From Aestuariibacter sp. GS-14 (GTDB taxonomy: Bacteria; Pseudomonadota; Gammaproteobacteria; Enterobacterales; Alteromonadaceae), in contig NZ_VHIP01000007.1 in the NCBI RefSeq assembly GCF_006494365.1, forward strand, positions 124,001-188,000: 64,000 nt of DNA, given 5' to 3'. Shown here in pieces: positions 47,859 to 56,145 of this stretch (positions within the stretch are counted from its first letter, which is position 1; each line of letters opens with the position of its first letter). The notes beneath the pieces were generated by a model. The model had not been told where the DNA came from and made no database searches. It saw only the letters and a list, made by a program, of their open reading frames with translations. The translations under genes were made by a program, and so were the position numbers.

Positions 47859-47871
47859 TCCCGGGTCGAGG
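47859..47871 (+). pseudogene. Remnant copy of the tRNA-Phe 3' end
   Basis: TCCCGGGTCGAGG is identical to tRNA-Phe positions 47756-47768, lying 103 bp downstream; the CCA end is altered (GGAACAG). It is followed at the same relative distance by a second terminator of the same design. Best explained as the eroded remains of a second tRNA-Phe gene from a tandem duplication; an att-like scar is the alternative. Confidence 0.6.
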
Positions 47872-47886
47872 AACAGTTATTCTATA

Positions 47887-47916
47887 AAGCCCTGCATGAA
47901 AATGCGGGGCTTTTTT
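47887..47916 (+). terminator. Second tRNA-type terminator
   Basis: Stem AAGCCCTGCAT / ATGCGGGGCTT (again one G-U wobble) with a GAAA loop and six T. Same layout as the terminator after tRNA-Phe but with diverged stem sequence. Confidence 0.85.
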
Positions 47917-48262
47917 CGTTGATAAATCCGAACAATATCATTACCAGAAAGCACGGTTCAGAAATCGTCGGCATTCTGGGTTGCTGTAAAGCAATAATCC
48001 AAATCAAACCCATAAATAGCTACCTATCTTCATGCCTTCCCCCAACGCATATATTTCAATTATTTTCACTTAATAGAGCGCTTTACAACCTTTGCGTCAG
48101 CGCCGGATTCCCAGAGGGTATTTGTCAAACGAACAGTTGATATCCATAAATCGGATTCAAAAATATAGCAGTTTTATGCCAAATACCTCTTATCTTAATC
48201 CGTTCTTAATAAACATTGATTTAACATATTTTACACTTTATTAAATTGCCGTGGAGCGAGTC
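47917..48262 (+). promoter_or_regulatory. Gene-free upstream region of the two-component operon
   Basis: About 345 bp between the second terminator and the regulator gene. A 73-codon frame at 47919-48140 has no ribosome-binding site and a random-looking sequence, so I regard the region as non-coding. Its last 70 bp are AT-rich and contain the PmrA-like box and a candidate -10 (TATTTT, 48227-48232). Confidence 0.5.
48194..48210 (+). promoter_or_regulatory. PmrA/QseB-like response-regulator box
   Basis: CTTAAT-CCGTT-CTTAAT: two identical hexamers separated by 5 bp, exactly the direct-repeat form bound by PmrA (BasR) and QseB regulators. It lies about 50 bp upstream of the regulator start, with a TATTTT -10 candidate 16 bp further on, positioned to activate its own operon. 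Confidence 0.65.
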
Positions 48263-48916
48263 TTGAGGCTGTTACTGATAGAAGACGAACCCAATTTATC
48301 GCATACACTTTCACGTGCCTTACGCGAAGAAAGTTATGTGGTAGATACGGCTGAAGACGGTGAGTCGGGTCTGTATCACGCTATGAACTGGGATTATGAT
48401 GTCATTATTCTCGATATCATGCTGCCCAAGCTCAACGGTTGGCAGGTTCTGGAAGCTCTTCGTCAAACTAAGCAAACCCCGGTGCTTATGTTAACGGCCC
48501 TCAATAACACCGCGAACAGGGTGAAGGGGCTGGACACGGGGGCCGATGACTATTTAATTAAGCCATTTGATTTATCCGAATTGTTTGCCCGAATCCGGGC
48601 GTTGATCCGTCGCGTTCATGGCCAGGCCAGGGAAGTAATTGAACTAAACGGGGTAACCGTGAATACCCTGGCAAGAAAAGTATTTCAGGACCAGTGTGAG
48701 GTTGAGCTAACCGCCCGGGAATACGGCATTCTGGAATACCTGGCCCGCCGCTACAGCCATACAGTAAGTCGCGCTGAACTGTTCGAACACCTATTTGATG
48801 AACATGACGATGCCTACTCAAATGTAATTGATGTGCATGTCTCGGCCATCAGGAAAAAGCTTGGCCAGCAGATGATTAAAACCCGCCGTGGGCTGGGTTA
48901 TTTTGTGGGAGAGTAA
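48263..48916 (+). CDS. OmpR-family response regulator (PmrA/QseB/CusR type)
   Basis: A 217-residue regulator if started at the TTG at 48263, which gives the classical MRLLLIEDE start with GGAG six bases upstream; a GTG at 48251 is the alternative. Receiver: 'LIEDEPNLSHTLSRALREE', phosphoacceptor Asp in 'VIILDIMLPKLNGWQ', 'VLMLTAL', 'GADDYLIKPFDLSELFARIRALIRR'. Winged helix: 'ELTAREYGILEYLARRYSHTVSRAELFEHLF' and 'NVIDVHVSAIRKKLGQQMIKTRRGLGYFV'. The subgroup includes PmrA, QseB, CusR and TctD. The perfect CTTAAT repeat upstream supports PmrA/QseB-like binding. The kinase starts 1 bp after the stop. Confidence 0.92.
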   Translation: MRLLLIEDEPNLSHTLSRALREESYVVDTAEDGESGLYHAMNWDYDVIILDIMLPKLNGWQVLEALRQTKQTPVLMLTALNNTANRVKGLDTGADDYLIKPFDLSELFARIRALIRRVHGQAREVIELNGVTVNTLARKVFQDQCEVELTAREYGILEYLARRYSHTVSRAELFEHLFDEHDDAYSNVIDVHVSAIRKKLGQQMIKTRRGLGYFVGE

Positions 48917-48917
48917 A

Positions 48918-50387
48918 ATGTTTGCCTCCTCTATTCGGTTTCGACTCAATTTCTGGTTCGCTTTCATGCAAGTGGTAATATCAGTGGCCGCCAGCGTGTA
49001 TTTGTTGTGCCTGGACAATAGTAACCGAATGCAGGATTTGGACGCGTCTCTGGAACGGCGATTAACGCCTTTACATTTTGCTGCGCGTGATAGCCTGGCT
49101 CTGGAAAATAACACGCCATCGAGTTGGCAGGTTCCACCTAACGTGAATATTGATGCTGTTACTTCCCGGCGCGACTTTTTGCAACGTGCGTTGCTTGGTC
49201 GGGGCAGTGAACTGTTTTCCAAGCAGTGGGTAAACGAAGGCGTTTATTTTGTGATTTGGTCTGCCTCCAAACAAATTCTGGCGGCGAGTCCTAATTTGCC
49301 TGAGTCGATTCCCTTACCCGTTGCGCAAGGCGAGAATGGCCCGATAAATCTGCGTACCATCGGCGGCAATCGTGAAGCATTTCAGTTTACGGCGGCACAG
49401 GATATTGTGCTGGTGGGTCAGTCTATGCAGGCAATGGAGGCCGAGCATCAGGCTTATGTGATGCAAATTATGGGGTTTGTGCTGTGTGTATTTGTGATCG
49501 GTTTGCTCGCCAGCAGAAAAATCATATATAACGCAATCACGCCGCTTGAAGCCATTGCTAAAAGTGCGGCTCAAATGTCATTGGGGAATATTCAGGGGCG
49601 CCTTAAAGCGCCTAATCCGGCCGATGAAGTGGGTCAGTTGGTGAATACGCTCAATTCTACGTTCAGCCGGATAGACGAAGCCTTTGCCCAACAAAATCGT
49701 TTCGTTGCCGATGCGGCCCACGAACTGCGAACGCCATTGGCCGTTATGCTCAGTGAAACCCAGGCAGTACTCAATCGGCCCCGTTCTAATCAGGAATATG
49801 TGGTGTCGCTCAACCGTATTCTGGATGCAATTCAAAAATTACGTAAATTAAGTGAGTCATTACTTACCCTGGCGCAACTGGATGCTGAACAATATCGTCA
49901 AACGCCGGAATCATTTGATTTGGGGTTGTTAATTGACGAATGCATCGGAGAAATATGCCGTCTGGCAGAAACTAAAAATGTCACCATTCACAATCGCGTA
50001 GAACCAATAACAGTGCTTGGTGACCCCGATCAGTTATGTCAGGTGTTCACAAACTTACTGAGCAATGCCATCGAATACGGCACGCCGAATTCAGAGGTCC
50101 ACTTGTGGGTGAGTCGTTCTGCTGATTCCGCTAAACCCGCGTTAGGTATCCATGTTTCCAATACGGGTGAAACCATTAGTCACGAAGAGCAAAAGCACCT
50201 GTTCGAGCGCTTTTACCGGGTGGACAAATCCCGCTCGCGTGCCGGGAGTCATGCTGGATTGGGGCTGGCAATTTGTCAGCGGATCGTAAACGAACACAAC
50301 GGCATTATTTCAGTACAGAGCGAAAATGGCCTGACCGTTTTCACCGTCTGGTTACCAGAACCTCTAGCTACTGGTCACAGTCCCTGA
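48918..50387 (+). CDS. Sensor histidine kinase paired with the 48263 regulator
   Basis: A 489-residue kinase: membrane helix (about 12-35), periplasmic sensor (about 37-180), second helix (about 184-203), HAMP, HisKA 'QQNRFVADAAHELRTPLAVMLSE', then 'VFTNLLSNAIEYG' (N box), 'HVSNTGETIS' (a G1 box lacking the usual D-x-G-x-G; it reads N-T-G-E-T), 'FERFYRVDKSRSRAGSHAGLGLAICQRIV' (F and G2 boxes). The QseC/PmrB-like architecture fits the regulator. The ATG at 48918 with GGGAGAG upstream is clear. The altered G1 box does not by itself exclude ATP binding. Signal unknown. Confidence 0.92.
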   Translation: MFASSIRFRLNFWFAFMQVVISVAASVYLLCLDNSNRMQDLDASLERRLTPLHFAARDSLALENNTPSSWQVPPNVNIDAVTSRRDFLQRALLGRGSELFSKQWVNEGVYFVIWSASKQILAASPNLPESIPLPVAQGENGPINLRTIGGNREAFQFTAAQDIVLVGQSMQAMEAEHQAYVMQIMGFVLCVFVIGLLASRKIIYNAITPLEAIAKSAAQMSLGNIQGRLKAPNPADEVGQLVNTLNSTFSRIDEAFAQQNRFVADAAHELRTPLAVMLSETQAVLNRPRSNQEYVVSLNRILDAIQKLRKLSESLLTLAQLDAEQYRQTPESFDLGLLIDECIGEICRLAETKNVTIHNRVEPITVLGDPDQLCQVFTNLLSNAIEYGTPNSEVHLWVSRSADSAKPALGIHVSNTGETISHEEQKHLFERFYRVDKSRSRAGSHAGLGLAICQRIVNEHNGIISVQSENGLTVFTVWLPEPLATGHSP

Positions 50388-50480
50388 ACGACCTTCACTG
50401 CTTTACAGCCAACGCCTGAACACAGGCAATACCACAATAAAATTACATCAATAATCTACATTCACCTGAATGAGGACGCT

Positions 50481-52577
50481 ATGTTACACACTAAATTTAG
50501 CCAATTTGCTTTATCTACCCTGGCCATTAGCGTGGCTTTAGGAACTAATACTGCTGGTGCAGAAGAAGCTGCTACAGAACAGCAAAAAGACATCGAAGTG
50601 ATTATGGTCTCTGCACAAAAATCGATAAAACCACTGCAGAAAGTGGCGGCATCAATCTCAGTGGTTGATGCTGACTCTATCCTTAATGCTGCCAAGGTCA
50701 CCGCCGCAGACGTACTTTCCGACGTTGCTGGCGTGGAAGTACAAGGGGCGGCACGAGGTGCGGCGGTTGCAATTCGTGGCCTGGGATCAGATTTACCGCC
50801 GGGAGTAGGAGAAAGTTCGGTATCAACGAACTACGATGGCGTGTATTCCATTCGTGCTGAAGCGGGTGTGCTGGGCTTTTACGACATGGACCGGGTCGAA
50901 GTATTACGCGGGCCGCAGGGCACCTTATATGGTCGCAATGCTACCGGCGGTGTAATTAATTTTATCTCGCGGGATCCCAGCCTTGATGATACCAGTGGTT
51001 ATGTGGCTGTCGGGGCAGGAAACTATGATTTTAAGCGCGTTGAGGGCGCGGTGAATCTGGTTGTGTCAGATGATGTAGCAGTGCGAATGGCGGCAACCTA
51101 TGTTGACCGCGATGGCTATTTATCGAATGGTCATGCAGACAGCAAAGGCGACGGCCAGCGACTCAAGGTACTTTACTCTCCAAGCAGTGAGTTCAGGTTG
51201 GTTGCGGGTTACGACCGGATCCACCTTGGGGGCATGGGCTCGGGCGGGGTTGAAGAAGCTAACTGGGTGGCTGGTGATTACTACACCACAGCCGACCCCG
51301 ACATTGGTGCCGGACAGGACTACACCTCCGAAAAATTGTACCTGGACCTCAGCTGGCAGGTTGGGCCGGGCGTATTAACGGTTCTGCCTGCCTATCAAAC
51401 AGGGGCGGGAACCAATGAAGGCTTTTTCGGTGGTCGAGGTAGCAGTGGATTTGATCCTAAAAAGATAGAGCAAAACTCTCTTGAGATCCGATATGGCAGC
51501 TTGCCGGGCGAGACTCTGGAGTGGGTAATGGGTTATTTCCATTACGACTACGAGCAATACACGATTAATGACGTCTTTAATACCGACGGCAGTATCACCG
51601 TCACCAATGAATACCAGGAAAACAATGGGGAATCAGACGCACTTTTCGCACAACTTACCTACCACCTTGCTGACGATTTGCGCCTGACAGCCGGTGCTCG
51701 CTACACGCAGGATAAGCGGCAGGCAGAAGGCAGTGCACCACCTCCGCTGTTTATTTTTGACGGAGTCCGGGATGATTCGTTTACAGACTGGAAACTGGGG
51801 TTGGAGAAGGATCTGTCAGACTCTGTGATGGTGTATGCCCAAGCCGCTACTGGCTTTCGACCTGGAGGCGTTAATCCTTTTAACGGTGGCACGATTGTGC
51901 CAGAAGACCTGCTGGCCTATGAAGCCGGCGTGAAAAGCCGGCTGTTAGACAACACATTGCAAATTAACGCATCCGGCTTTTATTACGATTATGCAGATTA
52001 TCAGGTGGTGGACTTTTTCTTTAGTGCTACCGGGCCAAACCTCGTGTTCTATAACGCCGATGCGACAAACTGGGGAGGAGAGTTTGAATTACTTTCCATA
52101 CCAACCGATGTCGACAGAATTAATTTGGCAGTGGCTTATTTAAACTCAGAAATAACTTCTGATTTGTGTCTGAATCCCTACGGGTATTTTGGCGAAACAG
52201 AAGCTGTGTGTGATGGGCTTGGTGCCAATGCGATTAACTTTAATGGTGAACGCTTGCCTCATTCACCGGAATGGACAATCAAAGCAGGTTATGAACATAC
52301 CTTTGTAGGTGAGTCTGGCTGGACATTGGTTCCTCGTTTGGACTTGCGCTATGTGTCTGAACAATACGTTGCCCCCAGCAACCAGACACCAGCGTTGCAA
52401 GACAGCTACATTACCGGTGACGCGACCCTTACCTGGACACATCCGGAGGGGCATTTATCGGTTTCTGCATTCGTTAGAAATATCGCCGATGAAGCCGTTA
52501 AAAATGCCTTTTTCGTGGGGTATTCCATTGTTCAGCCCCCTCGTATGTACGGGATGAACGTGAATTATCAGTTCTAA
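50481..52577 (+). CDS. TonB-dependent outer-membrane receptor
   Basis: A 698-residue receptor. Signal peptide (MLHTKFSQFALSTLAISVALGTNTAGA), TonB-box-like 'DIEVIMVSAQK', plug with 'ADVLSDVAGVEVQGAARGAAVAIRGLGSD' and 'DRVEVLRGPQGTLYGRNATGGVINFISRDP', then a 22-strand-type barrel ending in the aromatic 'GMNVNYQF'. It belongs to the iron-complex/'RGPQGTLYGRNATGG' group, whose members carry siderophores, vitamins or plant/algal compounds; the substrate cannot be named. No Fur box is visible. GAGGA precedes the ATG. Followed by a terminator and the two beta-helix genes. Confidence 0.93.
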   Translation: MLHTKFSQFALSTLAISVALGTNTAGAEEAATEQQKDIEVIMVSAQKSIKPLQKVAASISVVDADSILNAAKVTAADVLSDVAGVEVQGAARGAAVAIRGLGSDLPPGVGESSVSTNYDGVYSIRAEAGVLGFYDMDRVEVLRGPQGTLYGRNATGGVINFISRDPSLDDTSGYVAVGAGNYDFKRVEGAVNLVVSDDVAVRMAATYVDRDGYLSNGHADSKGDGQRLKVLYSPSSEFRLVAGYDRIHLGGMGSGGVEEANWVAGDYYTTADPDIGAGQDYTSEKLYLDLSWQVGPGVLTVLPAYQTGAGTNEGFFGGRGSSGFDPKKIEQNSLEIRYGSLPGETLEWVMGYFHYDYEQYTINDVFNTDGSITVTNEYQENNGESDALFAQLTYHLADDLRLTAGARYTQDKRQAEGSAPPPLFIFDGVRDDSFTDWKLGLEKDLSDSVMVYAQAATGFRPGGVNPFNGGTIVPEDLLAYEAGVKSRLLDNTLQINASGFYYDYADYQVVDFFFSATGPNLVFYNADATNWGGEFELLSIPTDVDRINLAVAYLNSEITSDLCLNPYGYFGETEAVCDGLGANAINFNGERLPHSPEWTIKAGYEHTFVGESGWTLVPRLDLRYVSEQYVAPSNQTPALQDSYITGDATLTWTHPEGHLSVSAFVRNIADEAVKNAFFVGYSIVQPPRMYGMNVNYQF

Positions 52578-52592
52578 TTTTTTTCTTATATT

Positions 52593-52616
52593 GCCGCCGA
52601 CTCACGGCGGCTTTTT
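52593..52616 (+). terminator. Terminator/attenuator after the TonB receptor gene
   Basis: Stem GCCGCC / GGCGGC, 7-nt loop, then TTTTT; it lies between the receptor stop and the next ATG (12 bp beyond the T-run). Partial read-through would give lower expression of the two downstream genes. Confidence 0.78.
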
Positions 52617-52628
52617 CAGGGTTAACTT

Positions 52629-54020
52629 ATGTTATTAAGAATATTATTTTTGTTGTTGTACCTGACCGCGGTGCCGCTATCAGCACAGGTTCCTCCGCCA
52701 CCCGGTTCAATGCCAAATGGCGCACCTATGATGATGCCGAGCATTCTGGACACGTCTTATCAGTCGGTGATTCAAATACGTGATGGCAAACTCACTACCC
52801 AGCTTGACGGCATCGAGTCGCCGTACAGCATTATCGGCAAACAACTACGCAATCAAACCGATGACTCCAACACCCTGACAGTATTTGGTAAAAGCTCGGC
52901 GGTAACGGTAAAAAATGTGGCCGTGGCGTCTGAAGGTGATGGCAGCAATGACTTTCTGGCGAAAGGGGCGGCAATGCTGGTTGCCGAAGGTATGTTACTG
53001 CTCGATAACGTGCAGGTAACCACCAATGGGGTGATTGCCAGTGCTGTGGTTGCAGCTGAAGGGGCAACGTTAAAAGCGGTTAACAGCCGGTTTGTCAGCC
53101 ATGGGGGCGCCTTGCCTGCCGATTATGTTCCGGTAATTGGACCGGGTATGAAAACCCCGCCGTCTCCACTGGGCATTACTGGAACGGCACGTACTCACCT
53201 TACTATGAGTAATGCACACAGCTACTTTTACCATTGCGAGTTTATCGCGGATGGTTGGGGTGCATTATCTACCGACGCCGCTGGTGGTGATGCGTATCTG
53301 GAAGTCAATGATAGTCGCGTACTGGTGAATAACTCGGGATACGGTACGTATGCCGATTTTGGCGCCCGGGTGGTCATTAACCGCACTGAAATTCAGGCGG
53401 CAACTTACACTGGTGTGATAGCAGGCGCAGCAATCCTTGAACTCAACGACAGCACTACCGTTGCCGATGAAAATGTGGTGATGATCCATTCTGTTATGGG
53501 GGATCCGCTGGAATCAGGCGAGCTGATCATTCGCGGTGGCGAGCACAAAAGTAAGGGCACCGCTATTCTGGTCAAGAGTGCTAATGCCGATATTCTTCTC
53601 TCGGATACGCAAATCGAAGCTCAAAATGGCGAGTTGATTTTAGCCAGAGTCAATGATGACCCCATGCGTACTCAGGTAAATAATGTGGTGCCGCCAGGCA
53701 GCCATGTCAGGGTAACTAACAGTTCATTACGCGGTGATGTGATTAACCGCGACACAGAGCGAGCGCTTTTTCTGCAATTAGGACAAGGAAGTCATTTTTT
53801 TGGGTCGCTGCAGAACGTTGAGCTAGCACTCGACGCAACCTCAAACTGGACCGCGCTATCAGACAGCAAGGTGTCTGCTGAGTCCATTGATGTGGTTAAT
53901 CAAATCACCGTTAAAAAAGGGGTAACGGTCACGCTGAGAGTGTCATCGGCTAATCAGTCAGACAAAACAATTACCACTGCCCAGGGCGGCAAAATTATTA
54001 TTACCGGAGAGCATATTTAA
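52629..54020 (+). CDS. Exported beta-helix-like protein A
   Basis: A 463-residue exported protein: signal peptide (MLLRILFLLLYLTAVPLSA), a Pro/Met-rich linker ('QVPPPPGSMPNGAPMMMPS'), then short repeating beta-strands with turns every 20-25 residues ('MLVAEGMLLLDNVQVTTNG', 'VVAAEGATLKAVNSRFVSHGG', 'DAYLEVNDSRVLVNNSGYG', 'AAILELNDSTTVADE'), the pattern of a right-handed parallel beta-helix (pectate-lyase-like/polymorphic outer-membrane fold). No lyase catalytic signature is recognised. It shares GITGTART (residues 182-189), WGALSTD and SGYGTY with the next protein, so the two are paralogues. No autotransporter barrel or lipobox is seen. Function unknown. Confidence 0.8.
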   Translation: MLLRILFLLLYLTAVPLSAQVPPPPGSMPNGAPMMMPSILDTSYQSVIQIRDGKLTTQLDGIESPYSIIGKQLRNQTDDSNTLTVFGKSSAVTVKNVAVASEGDGSNDFLAKGAAMLVAEGMLLLDNVQVTTNGVIASAVVAAEGATLKAVNSRFVSHGGALPADYVPVIGPGMKTPPSPLGITGTARTHLTMSNAHSYFYHCEFIADGWGALSTDAAGGDAYLEVNDSRVLVNNSGYGTYADFGARVVINRTEIQAATYTGVIAGAAILELNDSTTVADENVVMIHSVMGDPLESGELIIRGGEHKSKGTAILVKSANADILLSDTQIEAQNGELILARVNDDPMRTQVNNVVPPGSHVRVTNSSLRGDVINRDTERALFLQLGQGSHFFGSLQNVELALDATSNWTALSDSKVSAESIDVVNQITVKKGVTVTLRVSSANQSDKTITTAQGGKIIITGEHI

Positions 54021-56026
54021 TGGCAGCGTTAACCTGTAAGCACGGATTAAAACTATCAGCTTTGTCGGTGTCTTTGCTGGCTGGAGCAGTAAGCCTGAGC
54101 TATTCCCCGGTGATCCTGGCAACAGTGCAGTCGTTACCGGTAAAAGAGGTCGCGGTAGATAAAACCTGGGTGATTAGTCAGGATGTTGAACTGGCAACAC
54201 TGGTGCTGCATCCCGGAGCGAAAGTCATCCGGCCGGGTAAATCGGTGACTATGTTGGTTGATGGCATTGAAACGACTATGAAAACGGGGACTTATCACAA
54301 GGTTCAGTTGCGAGTTTCCGATAAGTTTAGCCAAAGTCCTGCGGGTAAAACTGCGCGTGGGGTGGATAACTTCAGGGCGGCGCTCTATGTGAATGCCGAC
54401 GGCGTGAACGAGGCTCACTCGATTGAGCAAGCGGTTATCAGTGGTACCTTTGATGCCACCCTGGCAAAAGACATTCAGATCACCTCTGCCAGCCCCAATT
54501 TTAACGGGATCATGGTAGATGGCCCGGTGATCTACCGGATTGAAAACGCAACGCTTAATTTTCGTAGTCAGGGTGATGGCAGTGATGTGTCGGACTTCGC
54601 TGGCTATGGTGCTCCGGTTGCTGCTTATAACGGCGCAAGACTGGTAGTGGATAACAGTACCATTCACTCGTCTGGCGTCGGGCGACTGGCGGTGTTTAGT
54701 TATGAAGACGCCGATGTAATGGTGTCAAACTCTACGTTAAGTGCCGATGGTGGGCAGCTATATGAGGGATATGCTAATTCAGCAGATTTTTCGTTAATGG
54801 TGGCTCCGCCATGGGTACTGGGGATCAAAGGCACAGCACGTACTACCAACATGATGGGAAATAAGACCTCGTTTACGTTGGTAAATAGTAGCGTGACAGC
54901 TGCAAACTGGGGTGTTGTATCAACCGACCTGGGCGAAGCGATGCTGTTAACCATAGTCGACAGTACGCTTACGTTGAATGGACATAAAGATCCCTTTAGT
55001 GCCAAATACGGTAGCGGGTATGGCACTTATATCCTCGGCTCTGAGCAGTTCTATTACGGCGCAACAATTAACGCCGGGACGTACGGCGGCATTATTCGCA
55101 ATGGTAAGGCGTATTACGGCTCTTCACGCTTTTCAGAGCCACTGGCTATTTACCCCCGTGATCAGTTGCCTACCGGTAAAACACAGGTCGATTTTTTTGG
55201 TATTGAACGCCCAGTTTACGATGTAAAGCCAGCTAAGGACGCGGTTTTTACGGGTATTACCGGCAAGGGCCAGCACTCACGTATTATCTCAGATAATTTT
55301 GGCTGGATGGCTCATGGTGACGGTGATATTACCCTGGACGACGGTACTGAAGTGAATTCTGGCAAGAGTACTTTCTTGTTAAAAGAGGGCAATATTAACA
55401 TTCAATTACAAGGGGGCGTGAAGTTAAATCCCGCCGATGGGATCCTGGTTCAGTTGATGGACAACGACGATATGCTGGTAGGGTTACAGCAAGATTCACA
55501 AGTGGAACTGCACTTTAATACCACCTTTTCCGAACCTGCCGGATTTGCTGGTCTGGACTATCCGGTAACGGCAAATAACAACAATTCAACCACAGTCACA
55601 GTGAACACAGAACAGGTTGAGCTGGTGGGCGATATGTTTAACGGCACAGGATACTTTGGTGGCCAGAGTGGCGATAACCTGCATATTACCCTTGGTAAAG
55701 ACACCTCGCTTACTGGCCGAATTAGTGCAACAACCGTGCAGCATATTAATGAAAAAGGTGAGCAAGTTACGCACTTCACCGAAAGTCAGTATTACTATCT
55801 TGGTCATGTAGCAAATCGTATATTCAACAACGGCCATAATCAGGTTCAGGTAACCATGGAAAGTGGTTCGAGCTGGCACGTTACCGGTAAAAGTGTGTTG
55901 CATAGTCTAACCATAAAAGCCGGTGCTAAATTAAGCGGCGACAACCTAAGGTTAATAGTAAATGGGCAGGCTGTTGCAGTAAAACCAGGTGAATTTAAGG
56001 GCGAGATTGTTCTTCAAGCCGGGTAG
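54020..56026 (+). CDS. Exported beta-helix-like protein B
   Basis: A 668-residue protein whose ATG overlaps the stop of protein A by one base. The N-terminus (LKLSALSVSLLAGAVSLSYSPVILA) is signal-peptide-like after a short basic stretch. The body is beta-strand/turn repeats: 'AARLVVDNSTIHSSGVGRLAVFSYEDADVMVSNSTLSADGGQ', 'FTLVNSSVTAANWGVVSTDLGEAMLLTIVDSTLTLNG', 'DGDITLDDGTEVNSGKSTFLLKEGNINIQLQGGVKL'. It shares GIKGTART (residue 268 on), WGVVSTD and SGYGTY (333-337) with protein A and adds about 200 C-terminal residues. No barrel, cell-wall anchor or catalytic motif is recognised. Probably co-secreted with protein A and the receptor; the function is unknown. Confidence 0.8.
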   Translation: MAALTCKHGLKLSALSVSLLAGAVSLSYSPVILATVQSLPVKEVAVDKTWVISQDVELATLVLHPGAKVIRPGKSVTMLVDGIETTMKTGTYHKVQLRVSDKFSQSPAGKTARGVDNFRAALYVNADGVNEAHSIEQAVISGTFDATLAKDIQITSASPNFNGIMVDGPVIYRIENATLNFRSQGDGSDVSDFAGYGAPVAAYNGARLVVDNSTIHSSGVGRLAVFSYEDADVMVSNSTLSADGGQLYEGYANSADFSLMVAPPWVLGIKGTARTTNMMGNKTSFTLVNSSVTAANWGVVSTDLGEAMLLTIVDSTLTLNGHKDPFSAKYGSGYGTYILGSEQFYYGATINAGTYGGIIRNGKAYYGSSRFSEPLAIYPRDQLPTGKTQVDFFGIERPVYDVKPAKDAVFTGITGKGQHSRIISDNFGWMAHGDGDITLDDGTEVNSGKSTFLLKEGNINIQLQGGVKLNPADGILVQLMDNDDMLVGLQQDSQVELHFNTTFSEPAGFAGLDYPVTANNNNSTTVTVNTEQVELVGDMFNGTGYFGGQSGDNLHITLGKDTSLTGRISATTVQHINEKGEQVTHFTESQYYYLGHVANRIFNNGHNQVQVTMESGSSWHVTGKSVLHSLTIKAGAKLSGDNLRLIVNGQAVAVKPGEFKGEIVLQAG

Positions 56027-56041
56027 GTTATCGGAGCTAAA

Positions 56042-56071
56042 AATAAAAAGGCCGCTTCAATTTGAAGCGGC
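56042..56071 (-). terminator. Terminator of the GGDEF-EAL gene
   Basis: GCCGCTTCAA...TTGAAGCGGC hairpin at 56051-56071; on the minus strand it is followed by CTTTTTATTT, typical of an intrinsic terminator for the gene read from 58047. It may also stop the beta-helix transcript. Confidence 0.75.
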
Positions 56072-56145
56072 GCAGATTGATAACAAGTCCTTAAATATGT
56101 GTTGGCGTGAAGTTGTAGCAAGATTTCCGTAAATGAATGCTTAAC

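Noticed and set aside
47919-48140. 73-codon frame after the second tRNA-type terminator
   Set aside because: Starts at TTG right after the T-run, has no ribosome-binding site, and its composition looks like non-coding AT-rich DNA.
54134-54667. 177-codon open frame antisense to beta-helix gene B
   Set aside because: Low-complexity shadow of the coding strand; no start signal and no protein-like pattern, while the sense gene has a signal peptide and repeats.
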